From NCBI GenBank assembly GCA_020284085.1, contig JACEVL010000285.1, forward strand, positions 175,001 through 239,000: 64,000 nucleotides of DNA, in the 5' to 3' direction. Below are positions 20,840 through 32,051 of this stretch, one piece after another (position 1 is the stretch's first letter; every line of letters starts with the position of its first letter). Position numbers and translations under genes: made by a program. The notes beneath the pieces were generated by a model, which made no database searches, was not told where the DNA came from, and saw nothing but the letters and a program-made list of their open reading frames with translations. Origin of the DNA: Aporrectodea caliginosa. Lineage: Eukaryota; Annelida; Clitellata; Crassiclitellata; Lumbricidae.

Positions 20840-22413
20840 TTAATCCTTCAAGTAACTATTCCACAGCTTCTTAAATTGGGTGTATGTGGGTGCATTCCGA
20901 ATACTCATCGGTACTGCATTCCAAATTTTTGGACCACTACAACAAATTGAAAATCTACGATAATTAGTGCGTGCATATATGACATATAAACCACCAGAAG
21001 AAGATCTTGTACAATGACCATGCATCTCTACTACCTTCGTAAAATAGTTTGAAAATGAATCAGGCAGCAAGTTATTGACAAATTTATACATGAAATTACC
21101 CAGTTGATAGCGATTTATATTTTCAAAGTTCATAATATTATATTCTCTGTATCTGTATGCCGTGTGGGCGTTAAAAGGATCTCTTGCAATAATTCTAATA
21201 GCTTTTTTCTGCAGAACCAGAAGACATTTCAACCTAGTAGAATAGTTTGAGGCCCAGACAATATTACCATAATCAAAATAGGGATTGATTAGTGTATAAT
21301 ATAAATTCCTACGAATATGAATTGGGATAAGGTAAGATATTCTCGCTAGTATACCAAGGTTTCTGGAAATTTTGCCAGCAATAATATTGATATGTTCAGT
21401 CCAAGTCAGACATTCGTCAATACATACACCGAGAAATTTAGTGGATCGGGTTTGGGACAGGGAAATTCCATCAATTGACAACTTTGTCTGGAGATCCGGG
21501 ATTCGTTTCTTCGTAGAATGGAATAGTATAAAGCAGGATTTTTTATATTGAGTGACAGGCGATTGGTCCTAAACCACTCAGCTAGAATGTTTAATTCAGT
21601 ATTAATTATTTCAACGAGTCTGGGTAAAGAATCATGTGAACAGAAAGCATTTGTATCATCAGCAAACAAAATAAGTTTAAGCACAGCAGAAGCATTGGGA
21701 AGATCATTAATATACAATAAAAACAGTAGCGGACCGAGGTTTGAACCTTGCGGGACACCAATTTTTATCGGTTTTCTAGAAGATAGGGTCCCATTACATA
21801 GCACCTGTTGATACCTATGCTCCAAATAGCTTTTAAACCATAAATGAGGTATGCCCCTAATCCCGTAATTTTCAAGTTTATCTAGTAGAATTTTATGGTC
21901 CACCGTGTCGAATGCCTTTGCTAGATCAAGGAATATACCAATTGAATATTTATTAGTGTCTATTGCTTGAGAAATAAGGTCTTGCATGTTAATTAGAGAC
22001 ATATCAGTGGAATGACCTGGACGGAAACCATGCTGAAGGGGATATAATACATGCATCTTGTTTATGTAATGATTTAATCTCTCACACATTGCCTTTTCTA
22101 AGACTTTACCAAAGTATGGCAATATAGATATTGGCCGATAATTAGACATTTCCTGTCTGTCACCTTGTTTAAAAATTGGTGTTATTTTTGCAATTTTTAG
22201 ATTGGGAGGAACAACACCTGTATTGAAGGAGCAGTTGATGATATCTGAAAGAATATTTGCAACACAGCCAATAGTACTCTTAGCCACTAACGGGTCTATT
22301 TCGTCGGGACCCATACTGCGAGTATATTTCATAGATCCAGCTATGCTAACAATTTCATGAGAGGTAGTTGGAACTATTGCAAAAGATCCAGGAAGTGGGG
22401 GTTCATGAATTCT
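20840..22413 (-). pseudogene. LINE reverse transcriptase (L2/CR1-like), one frameshift
   Basis: Read on the minus strand the frame opens after a TGA near 22414 and runs through SMGPDEIDP, LKIAKITPIFKQGD, YRPISILPYFGKVLEKAMCE, LQHGFRPGHST, IFLDLAKAFDTVDHKILLDK, GVPQGSNLGPLLFLLYINDL and the catalytic FADD box (LILFADDTNAF, 21655-21666). Near a run of six T at 21539-21544 the frame shifts. It continues in the second frame through TKFLGVCIDECLTW and FSICCSGPKIWNAVP to LWNSYLKD and a stop at 20840-20842. It acts in target-primed reverse transcription, copying LINE RNA at a nicked site. The endonuclease part is missing, so the copy is 5' truncated. The catalytic residues are intact; only one frameshift separates the two halves, so it is the youngest-looking LINE here. 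The clade is inferred from motif spacing. Confidence 0.88.
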
Positions 22414-23404
22414 TCAACAATTGTGGTAGCGTATACAAACTTCTATAGCGCGAGTCTTAGACATTAAACTGATTACTGAGTAATTCGAGCCCAAGTCAAA
22501 TGAATCTATCACCAGTGGAAGAAACAGATTGATTGTTACATCTGCAAATGACTTATAATTGGTATAAAATAATGGTCCACCTCTTGCGCTATGGAATGAC
22601 AATTTGCATAGTTGTTTGAACTTTGAAGTCGGGCAAACATGGAGCCCTGCATGGACAAAGCTGCAGGCTTGCCTTAAGGACAGCTGAATTACTGTAGTCA
22701 TAGTTCGAAATTATTTAATCTAATTAACTTAATTAATGAAAACTGTTGATTTTATTTCTCTATTTTCATTCATACCACTTCAGTTTTGGTTCAGTCATTT
22801 TTGCTAGAGCGATTAATCTAAGAAAAAGTAAACTCGAGAGTTTCCAATAAGTAGGCTACTATTATTCTTCATTGTTCAATGTTTTGACACAACTGAGGAT
22901 CACGTATACAAACAACCCAGACCAACTACAATTCAGCATGCAATCGTAATCGTAATCTCCAAACGTCTAAAGCGCCACTACAGAAAGCCCAGCTCAGGGC
23001 ACCAGCTTATTCACGAGTAAGTACACCGGTTCGAGCTTCGTAAGAAATTCTGGTCTGTACATCCGGACATGTACAAATTTTTCAAACCCCCCTCCTCTCC
23101 CCGATTCAAATTTGACAATTCAAACCCTGAACCACGCCAATATTGATCAAACAGTTTAGGTAAGCGGATATATATCTCGAAATTCACAAATCACCACTTA
23201 CGTGCCAGCATTTAACAATTGACATTCTTATATTTTTTTAAAAACGTCTAAAATGGTTGGTGGCTGGTTGCAGTGGCTTCCACCAATGAGGCGGTTTAGA
23301 CTTTAGAGAACGATCTCCTATATATACGGTTGCCGGATGTGGGCGATTTAACGTAATGTTTTAGACATAAACTGGGGGATTGTTGATTTCTGTAAATTAA
23401 TTTA
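22414..23404. other. Unassigned non-coding sequence
   Basis: No recognised gene or element between the LINE and the nested transposon complex. A 95-codon minus frame (22414-22701) has no motif I recognise. Confidence 0.3.
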
Positions 23405-23790
23405 GTTCTGAGCATAGGCGCCGACTTTTAGTAAAAGGTACTGGGGCAAGTAAAAGGTACATGGGAATTTCGTTCCCATGATTCCGTGATCGGACGATCC
23501 CTTCGCCTATCCTGCTCAAGGGCCGTTTTATTGCCTAGGCCCTATAGGGCTTACGAACCTTTCAGGGGCCTACGAAATTCTGAAAATGAGATATTGAAAA
23601 ATAAGCTTAATGATTGAATTTGACTCGAAAATGAAAAAAGGAGATTTCAATTTCTAAATTAAAATATTTGTAACTATACTGAAACAGTTTAACTTTAAGA
23701 TAGGCCTATTAACTTAAAGTTAAGTTGTGCAACAGCCTAGACTATGTGAACTTTACAGCTCTTTGCATTAGCAAAATCATTTATATTACA

Positions 23791-23830
23791 GGGGTGTCAA
23801 AGAGCCGGCCCAAGGGAAATTTCTAGCCCA
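23791..23830 (+). mobile_element. Possible hAT left terminus (CAGGGGTGTCAAAGAGCCGGCCC)
   Basis: The start CAGGGGTGTCAAA followed by GGCCC resembles the termini of hAT-Charlie type elements, as I remember them. I found no matching right end, so this could be a fragment or coincidence. Confidence 0.3.
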
Positions 23831-24159
23831 TGATGAGTTATTTTGGTCCTCGGAAAATTGCCTAAAGACTACGCAATTTGATAATAAAAATTAACCTTCG
23901 GAGGCCGAAGTGGGGTAGATTTCTACCCCAGCGGTGTTTGGATGTTGATTGCGGAGTAACTGTAGGTAGTCATAACTTGACGTTCCACATGTTTACAAGT
24001 TAACACCCCCGACATATTCCCACACCAAAACGATCATCATGTCATGCTGTCTGAGAAAGTTATTTCAGTCCAAAGTGTCATGGGGTAGAAATCTACCCCA
24101 CTTCGGCCTCGGCGTTACTATTTTTTGCGTTCATAATAAAGATGTATTTATAGAAGATA

Positions 24160-25343
24160 TTACTCAAAATGTATGTATCCAAGCTCATAGATAAGCCATA
24201 ATGACAAATGAAGTGTCCATTGTGATAGTACCAAGGTCAAGGAATCGAACTATCGCATTGGCAATAGTGTGGGAATAGTACTATCCAAGATGGCGGCCAA
24301 TATGGCCGCCGAAACATAAAATGTGTGTATCTACGCTCATAGATAAGCTAGAATGACAAGTGAAGTGACCATTGTAATAGTTCCAAGGTCAAGGAATCGA
24401 ACTATCGCATTGGCAATAGTGTGGGAATAGAACTATCCAAGATGGCGGCCAATATGGCCGCCGAAACATAAAATGTGTATATCTACGCTCATAGATAAGC
24501 TAGAATGACAAATGAAGTGTCCATTGTAATAGTTCCAAGGTCAAGGAATCGAACTATCGCATTGGCAATAGTGTGGGAATAGTACTATCCAAGATGGCGG
24601 CCAATATGGCCGCCGAAACATAAAATGTGTATATCTACGCTCATAGATAAGCTATAATGACAAATGAAGTGTCCATTGTAATAGTTCCAAGGTCAAGGAA
24701 TCGAACTATCGCATTGGCAATAGTGTGGGAATAGAACTATCCAAGATGGCGGCCAATATGGCCGCCGAAACATAAAATGTGTATATCTACGCTCATAGAT
24801 AAGCTAGAATGACAAATGAAGTGTCCATTGTAATAGTTCCAAGGTCAAGGAATCGAACTATCGCATTGGCAATAGTGTGGGAATAGTACTATCCAAGATG
24901 GCGGCCAATATGGCCGCCGAAACATAAAATGTGTATATCTACGCTCATAGATAAGCTATAATGACAAATGAAGTGTCCATTGTAATAGTTCCAAGGTCAA
25001 GGAATCGAACTATCGCATTGGCAATAGTGTGGGAATAGAACTATCCAAGATGGCGGCCAATATGGCCGCCGAAACATAAAATGTGTATATCTACGCTCAT
25101 AGATAAGCTAGAATGACAAATGAAGTGTCCATTGTAATAGTTCCAAGGTCAAGGAATCGAACTATCGCATTGGCAATAGTGTGGGAATAGTACTATCCAA
25201 GATGGCGGCCAATATGGCCGCCGAAACTCAAAATGTCAAGGAATCGAACTATCGCATTGGCAATAGTGTGGGAATAGAACTATCCAAGATGGCGGCCAAT
25301 ATGGCTGCCGAAACTCAAAATGTGTATATCTACGCTCATAGAT
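24160..25343 (+). repeat. 152-bp satellite, forward block
   Basis: Markers CCAAGATGGCGGCC fall at 24285, 24437, 24589, 24741, 24893, 25045, 25197 and 25283. The spacing is exactly 152 bp six times and then 86 bp, so the last unit is shortened. Neighbouring copies alternate between GGAATAGTACTATCC and GGAATAGAACTATCC, and between GCTAGAATG and GCTATAATG, so the effective repeat is a 304-bp dimer. Each unit contains the near-palindrome GGCGGCCAATATGGCCGCC. Confidence 0.97.
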
Positions 25344-26088
25344 ATATTGGCCGCCATCTTGGATAGTTCTATTCCCACACTATTGCCAATGCGATAGTTC
25401 GATTCCTTGACCTTGGAACTATCACAATGGACACTTCATTTGTCATTCTAGCTTATCTATGAACGTAGATATACACATTTTGAGTTTCGGCGGCCATATT
25501 GGCCGCCATCTTGGATAGTTCTATTCCCACACTATTGCCAATGCGATAGTTTGATTCCTTGACCTTAAAACTATCACAATGGACACTTCATTTGTCATTC
25601 TAGCTTATCTATGAGCGTAGATATACACATTTTTGAGTTTCGGCGGCCATATTGGCCGCCATCTTGGATAGTTCTATTCCCACACTATTGCCAATGCGAT
25701 AGTTCGATTCCTTGACCTTGGAACTATTACAATGGACACTTCATTTGTCATTCTAGCTTATCTATGAGCGTAGATATACACATTTTATGTTTCGGCGGCC
25801 ATATTGGCCGCCATCTTGGATAGTACTATTCCCACACTATTGCCAATGCGATAGTTCGATTCGTTGACCTTGAAACTATTACAATGGACACTTCATTTGT
25901 CATTATAGCTTATCTATGAGCTTAAATATACATATTTTTGAGTTTCGGCGGCCATATTGGCCGCCATCTTAGATAGTACTATTCCCATACTATTCACAAT
26001 GCGATATTTCGATTCCTTGACCTTGGAAATATTAGAATCGACACCTCATTTGTCATTGTAGCTTACCTGTGAGCTGAGATATTACATA
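25344..26088 (-). repeat. 152-bp satellite, inverted block
   Basis: The same unit in reverse orientation, with GGCCGCCATCTTGG markers ending near 25362, 25514, 25667, 25819 and 25972 (spacing 152-153 bp). It meets the forward block head-to-head at about 25343. The copy farthest from the junction is the most diverged. Confidence 0.97.
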
Positions 26089-26161
26089 TTTCTTTGGGGT
26101 AGAAAACTACCCCACTTCGGCCTCCGTGTCCAGAAACGGAGCTTCGGCCTCCGAAGGTTAA

Positions 26162-26773
26162 ATTTGTCATTTTTAGCGCATTGTGAGTTTTATTTAATTT
26201 GATGTTTGTACTGATAATGAAGGTTTAAATTAAGATTTTAAACCTAATTTGATTGTTTGTATGGTTAAAAAACACCAACCGCACCGTTTAAGATTTAGTT
26301 TTGCAGAAATTTTCTATGGAACACAGAGCTCCCTCCCTCCCAGACCCTGCCCCATTTTGCTCAGGCGTCGTCCGCAACCTGTCAGGCCACTGGCTGGAAA
26401 AATATTGCCACTGGCTCGCCATTAAAAAACATCAATTTCAGAGCTGGCAGTTGAGTTGAGGCCTATGAAAGCAAGAGTGCCTAGGGTCTACGACTCTACG
26501 ACGACCTTAAAACGACCCTGTCCTGCCCTGTCTTCCCTCTCCCTGAGTTCCCCTTTCCTCCAGCCCTTTCAACTGGACCAACTATACAACATGCAGTGCT
26601 TCCTCTTTGCTCAATCATAAAGACGAGCAAACAACAACCATGAGTATTACCTACAGCCGCTTCAGTGAGTTGTGACAGTTTCACCGGCGGCAGCAGCAGC
26701 GGCGGCACAGTCTTCTGTTGCGGTACTTCTAAGCGCGAACGTTTCACAGCAAACTTATCCATTGCAATTACAA
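26162..26773. other. Body of the 4.27-kb element, unassigned
   Basis: Mixed sequence with a GGCGGCAGCAGC tract near 26682-26706. An 88-codon minus frame at 26496-26762 has no recognisable motif. Confidence 0.3.
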
Positions 26774-26914
26774 CAGTAGTGTAGTCCTAAAAAATGAAGT
26801 GGGGGAACGCCTGGATATTGAAGTAAGCAAAAAGTGCAATCTTGCAGGAATTTTGCATAGTGTGGGGAAAAAAGTGGGGAACGGCGTTCCCCACGTTCCC
26901 CCACTACACCACTG
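26774..26914. mobile_element. 141-bp hAT MITE
   Basis: The ends CAGTAGTGTAGT and, inverted, CAGTGGTGTAGT are followed by GTGGGGGAACG-type inverted sequence. Perfect 8-bp target duplications AATTACAA lie at 26766-26773 and 26915-26922. The right half also holds a GTGGGGAACG/CGTTCCCCAC hairpin. It lies inside the 4.27-kb element. Confidence 0.92.
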
Positions 26915-26922
26915 AATTACAA

Positions 26923-27684
26923 TAGTATACGCTAAGTCACTAGTTAGTAACCTTTAAGACTGTGACCATCAATAATTCAATTCTGAAAGATTTGTTAACA
27001 CTTAGGCTAGCCTATAAACTCCAAGCTTTCAGAGAGTGGCGTACCGATCCGTTTTCGCGTTACCCAATAATTTTCCGATAGGTCTACGTTCAACTGAGCT
27101 TCCCTAACTTTTGCTGTTCTGTCTATCTTAACGTATGTAAGCATGGAGGGACGGAGGGGTTAGAGAGACAGATAGCATTGACATGCCATTGAAGATTGAC
27201 CTTAAATTGACCCTCACTGCGATGGAGCGAAGTGTCTTATACTCTCAGGATGTAGCCTATAATAGGCTAAACGTTCCCAAGTGCAACCGATCGAGTCATC
27301 CCCATACAAAACGCATGCACAGTGAATGATTCACCCTCGATATGATACTCTACCCAACAGCGCTCAGACAGATGGAACATGTCCATCAACGAATTATCAC
27401 GCATGCGGCCTGTGCACGGCCTGTAGGCATGTCAAATTTCTAATGCAGGTTGCAGTTAAACCCGAGTCACACAGCGTTTTATAAGCGGCTTTTGATATGG
27501 CATTTTTCTGAATATGGAGGCCGTAGAGGCGCTCTTTCTTCTTTAACTAAAAATGAATGTTTTATTAAGCATTTTGAATTTTCAATGGCCAAAAAGTACT
27601 GGGGCGAAACTATACTCTCGCCCCAGAACCTTGGCGAGTACTGGGGCGAAAGTCCCTGTTGCCCCTGTGGAGTCGGCGCCTATG
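26923..27684. other. Right part of the 4.27-kb element, unassigned
   Basis: No transposase motif. Near 27594-27660 the motif GTACTGGGGCGAAA recurs, once with an inverted TTTCGCCCCAG-like partner. Confidence 0.35.
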
Positions 27685-27799
27685 GTTCTGAGTATCTTCT
27701 TAGACTTTTCAATATAAGTCGGCCGAGATTGGGGGTCTGTTCTCCCATTCCAGGTGGGAGTGGGGTGGCAGACGCCATTGGCTGGTGGTCGCTCTAAAT

Positions 27800-27990
27800 T
27801 CAGATAGGAGCGTAGCCAGAACTAAATTTCGGAGGGGTTTCAAGGTTTTTGGGGGGGGTGGGGGTTCCATTGGAAACGGTCGAAAAAGTTTCGTTTTCTG
27901 TATTTCGCATATAATTACATACAGAACAAAATTTCGGCAATTTATTTGGGGTTTTAACCCGTAAACCCCCTAAATACGCCAATACCTGAA
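27800..27990 (-). repeat. Dispersed repeat, copy A
   Basis: From about 27866 to 27987 it is similar to the reverse complement of 37127-37245 (shared blocks include CGCATATAATT, CAGAACAAAATT, GGCAATTTATTTGGGG and CCCTAAATACG). It begins with AGGAGCGTAGCCAG and a G run, a pattern common at ends of DNA transposons; the family is not assigned. Confidence 0.65.
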
Positions 27991-27999
27991 TTACCTGAA

Positions 28000-28410
28000 T
28001 TATTCAGGTAAAGGAGCATATACAGTTTTATTAAAATCTTAATCTGTTGACTTAAATTTCACAAATCCAAAAATAGGTCTATTTATAATCTCTTGTCTTC
28101 TTTTATAATCACTGCATATTGTGTCTTTTGCAGAGTCGTGAATCTGATCGATCAAACCACAGAATCAATCGCAATCCTTCCACAACATGTGCTGCATCAT
28201 CTCGATGCACGATGGATCAGACGCATTCTTCACGATGTTCCAGAAATCCGTCTCCAATTGGACATAAATGAAATACACCATTTCTTTATATTGATATATA
28301 TTCACAATTTCACATCTATACCAAGTATACATGGTAGATGCGTATACGTACATCCATACTTACGTACATACATACGTGCATACCTATCATATACATACAT
28401 ATATAATATT
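28000..28410. other. Unassigned non-coding sequence
   Basis: AT-rich. The open frames here run into the following ATAC microsatellite and are not credible. Confidence 0.3.
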
Positions 28411-28417
28411 ACACAGA

Positions 28418-28481
28418 TACATACATACATACATACATACATACATACATACTTACATACATATATACATACATACATACA

Positions 28482-28515
<34 letters not shown>

Positions 28516-28521
28516 CATACA

Positions 28522-28555
<34 letters not shown>

Positions 28556-28622
28556 CATACATACATACATACATACATACATACATACATACATACATAC
28601 ATACATACATACATACATACTT
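28418..28622 (+). repeat. (ATAC)n microsatellite
   Basis: About 50 ATAC units with a few ATAT and TTAC interruptions. Confidence 0.95.
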
Positions 28623-28825
28623 ACAATGCATACATGAGTACGTACATATACCATAGAGTCATAGACCCCTTCAATTACCGGATTGTAGTCACGCAGCCTG
28701 GGGACTTGGAACTTGGGTCCACTGTCAATTTACTCTTTTTGTCAAAAAAAAATGAATGAATAGTTGGATGAATAGTTTTTGTTCTGTTTGTCTCGACCAG
28801 ATCTGCATCTGGAAAATTATTGTCA

Positions 28826-29425
28826 CTAAAGCCAGGGTCATTCAAGGTAATTTAAGGTCAGAAAAAATAAATCTATGCAAAAATCAGAGAAAAATGGCCA
28901 GATTTCGGTCAATAATTGTTGAAACCGGCTAATTCTTGTGTTTCCCATCTTGCAAAGGGCCACCTGTTGTAAGAAACAAGGTTAGTACCTTTAAGACGAT
29001 CCAAGGTTATTCTAAGGTCAAAAAGATACTTTTAGAGGAAAGTCAGGGAAAGTGACCATAGCTTAACCAAATATTGTTACATTTTGATTATATTCTTTTA
29101 TATGTTTGCTCCGGTCGATAAGGGCTACATTCTGTAAGACACATGACAAAAATCTAACATCAGATTGTTCTATTCGAGTGATTATTTCGCTTGCTTGCTA
29201 TAGGACCGATAAGGGATACATTCGAGAAGACAAAGAACTAAAAGACTAACATAATCCAAGGTCATTTCAAGGTCAAAAGGTCAAAATCAAGAGAAAATGG
29301 CCATATAACTCAGTCCAGATATTGTTTTACTTGGGTGATTCTAAGTTATGGCAGTTTTCCTTTGATTTTGACCCTTTGACCTCGAAATGACCTTTACGTA
29401 ATCCAAGGTCATCTACATCAAAATC
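28826..29425. repeat. Degenerate AAGGTCA-rich repeat region
   Basis: Three diverged copies share the order CCAAGGTCATT(T)CAAGGTCA, then a GAGAAAATGGCCA-like block (about 28826, 28993 and 29247), followed by an inverted portion (GACCTCGAAATGACCTT) near 29380. AAGGTCA is the half-site bound by several nuclear receptors such as ERR and NR5A; function here is not shown. Confidence 0.55.
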
Positions 29426-30240
29426 AACCTCTAGTTAAACTGACTCTTCCCCGTCAGTCGACCAAAGTGACACAACTTTGCCATCTATTGCATCTTGTAA
29501 CCTTTTTGAGCCTGCTACTGAAGCAGAATTCACTAACCTCATTCAATCCTCCCAAAAACAAACAATGCGATCGTGACTGAAGCCCAACCTCCTTAAACTC
29601 AAAGACCTTCTCGTTCCTACTATAACAAAGCACCATGCTGCCTCCTTTGCCTGACCTCTCCGTTTTCTGATCTCGCACCGCGGAACGAACAGAGCAGCTT
29701 AGCTATTGCGAACTCGAGTTGATATATCACCGGCGGTTAAGCTGGTCTCCCTGACGTGGCTTTTGTGTGGCGCTGATAAATTTCGAAGATTTGCATCAAA
29801 GTAGATTAGGACATTATACATTCTCCGGGAATAATCAGTTCCACTTCTGTTTTTCTTTTAGCGCGCTTATGGTTGAACAAGACGACCATTAAAATGGCTG
29901 ACGTCGGTTCCAAAAGTGAGATAGATAGAAAGACACCCTAGATAGCAGCCGACCTTTAACTCATGACACCCAAGTAGATGGTGACACGATGTTTCTAAAT
30001 CACTAAACTGAAACTGAGATTGTCTCCAGTCATCGGCCGAAAAGCACACTCAGAGCTTCAATGACAAATGCGTTTAAACGGCATTCGATAGGAGGCGCCA
30101 CGAGTTGCGTTCGTTTGGCAGAAGTCGATGATGGATGACGATAGCTTCGTTTCAGTGATCCACTTTAAAGCGTCAAGCAAGATACGAACGCGTAGGCCTA
30201 TGTGGCTATGTCTATCGATATGGCCAGTATTATAATACCA
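29426..30240. other. Unassigned non-coding sequence
   Basis: No recognised gene. Minus-strand frames of 60-74 codons lack motifs. Confidence 0.3.
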
Positions 30241-30346
30241 CAGTGGTAAAGCTCGTTGGTTATGAAGGGTCTCAATCAGAATACATTGTACAATTAATGG
30301 AACACTTTGCGGTTTTGTTTATTGAAAGATATGCTAATGCAAGAGG

Positions 30347-30462
30347 GAATGGATGGATGGATGGATGGATGGATGGATGGATGGATGGATGGATGGATGG
30401 ATGGATGGATGGATGGATGGATGGATGGATGGATGGATGGATGGATGGATGGATGGATGGAT
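30347..30462 (+). repeat. (GGAT)n microsatellite
   Basis: About 28 perfect tetranucleotide units. Confidence 0.97.
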
Positions 30463-30496
30463 TGACGGATATGGTCGGAGAAGATACATACGACGT

Positions 30497-30692
30497 AATC
30501 ATCCTCATCATCGACATCATCATCATCATCATCATCAGCATCATCATCATCATCAGCAGCAGCAGCATCATCATAATCATCATAATCATCATCATCATTA
30601 TTATTATTATGATTTTCATAATCATCGTATACATAGCCATCATCATCCACGTCATCGTTATCATTATCATAGTGATCATAATCATCATCATC
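30497..30692 (+). repeat. (ATC)n-rich trinucleotide tract
   Basis: Imperfect ATC, AGC and ATT triplets. Confidence 0.9.
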
Positions 30693-30699
30693 GTCATCA

Positions 30700-32050
30700 T
30701 GTGGAAAAGCAACAAAAACAAAATTCCATCAGGAAGACAGTTCTGAACAGGGATAAGCGGAAAAGCAATAGACGCTTTAAGGAAAGGACTTATGATGCCT
30801 ACCTAGAAATGGACATTCGGAGCTCCTGCTATACATGCATCGGCTAATCTTCTATCGTTCATCAAACGTGTTTGGTATACTTTGATAATTACCTTCTGCT
30901 AATCGGGATTTATCGCCCGATATTCACCTATCCGATGTTGCGCCTAGATGACATCATGCATATGTTATGACATATCTACATATGTTTATTTAAGCCTCAT
31001 GTCTACCCTCAGCGGGTGCTCACATTTGAGGGGCTGCAGCGAAAGGGGTTTAATTGATGAACGACGCCCAAGGGGAGATGCTCCTCTGGTTGCAGAAGCT
31101 GCGTTCTGCCACTACACAGTCATCCCTAATAGATATTTATGATCAGAAGCCATAATCGTTCTCTCTGTTATACGTGCCTCCGCCTTTCGAACACGCCCTG
31201 GGGTTCCAGACCGCGGGTCTTTTTGGTTCCGGGCCCCATGGACTGCATCCTCTATAATGTATACACCGACTTTCCCTGCAATGCGGTATAGAACGGTCCC
31301 AGAGCGTTGCCTAGCGATTGGCCTGCGTCCGTGGCCCTTCCGTCGGTGTCCTAATACCTCCCTGGCCGCGACTGGACCGGTGGGAGAGAGGCGCTGGAGG
31401 CACCGGCGGGCGGCCGGTCCATTATGTCGCCGGCGGAAGTTGTAACCGGACCGCACCATGTCGGGAAACCATCGCCACAGAATAAGGCGATTTGTCGGCG
31501 AGCTGTTTGAAACAGGACCGCAGTAAATGGATAAGTAAAGACGGCGAGCGATAATAAGGGAGATTTCTGGACGGTTGTCGGCTGGAGCGGCGGCGTTTGC
31601 GGCTTCGAGTGAAGACAATTGAACGGGCGCCGTGGCAGACGGTGTGATGGGAAGCGCTTTGTCTCAGTCGGAAGGGTGCCAGACAAAGTCGTGAGCCGCA
31701 GTTGTCCCAGCGAAGGCGGTCCACTGAATCGCGCCTCCAACAAGAACTGAACAGAGAACAGGAACAGTCCGAGAAATCCAATCCAACACCATGTCCTCCA
31801 GGAACGACCGGATCTCACAGAGAAACAGAAACACACAGAGGAACATGTGTATACATATACACAAACGGACAGTTGGACAGACGGACGGATGGACGAATGG
31901 ACGCACGAACACACCGACCGAATAACAGAGAGTCGTTTAGATGTCATTTTAAAACTTAGTTGAATAGGCGGTATATAAATCGTTGATTACATTACCCCAA
32001 AATAGAACAACGCACTGCATGGTTATTGGGTAAATCATTATCTCATATAT
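30700..32050. other. Non-coding sequence, GC-rich from 31050 to 31900
   Basis: The minus strand is open for 168 codons at 31112-31618 and for 198 codons at 31351-31947 in another phase. The sequences are R/P/S-rich, overlap each other and show no family motif, so they are best explained by GC content. A GGACGGATGGAC patch lies near 31870-31900. Confidence 0.35.
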
Positions 32051-32051
32051 G

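Larger units (their letters stand above)
23895..26157. mobile_element. piggyBac-like element (TTAA flanks) containing an inverted satellite array
   Basis: The 16-bp ends CCTTCGGAGGCCGAAG are perfect inverted repeats. TTAA lies at both flanks (23891-23894 and 26158-26161), as in piggyBac insertions. Inside each end is a palindrome of the form GGGGTAGAnnnCTACCCC. A similar inverted end (GGGGTAGAAATCTACCCCAC, about 24083) lies near 24113, so the left 219 bp is itself bounded by inverted repeats. There is no transposase. Most of the interior is a 152-bp satellite in two opposed blocks. Confidence 0.85.
23413..27684. mobile_element. 4.27-kb DNA transposon with 8-bp duplication, host of nested insertions
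   Basis: The two ends are perfect 14-bp inverted repeats CATAGGCGCCGACT. The flanks are perfect direct repeats GTTCTGAG (23405-23412 and 27685-27692). GTACTGGGGC motifs lie just inside both ends (about 23448, 27596 and 27632). An 8-bp duplication fits hAT, and also P elements, whose ends likewise begin with CA. No transposase frame is visible. Two younger insertions account for about 2.4 kb: a TTAA-flanked element (23895-26157) and a hAT MITE (26774-26914). The remaining ~1.86 kb is of unknown origin. Confidence 0.85.

Noticed and set aside
30243..30847. Frames of 150-167 codons over GGAT and ATC repeats
   Set aside because: Peptides are simple MDGW, HPSI, or poly-I/H translations of microsatellites.
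31112..31947. 168- and 198-codon minus-strand frames
   Set aside because: Overlapping frames in GC-rich DNA with no recognisable motif, no splice context and arginine/proline/serine bias.
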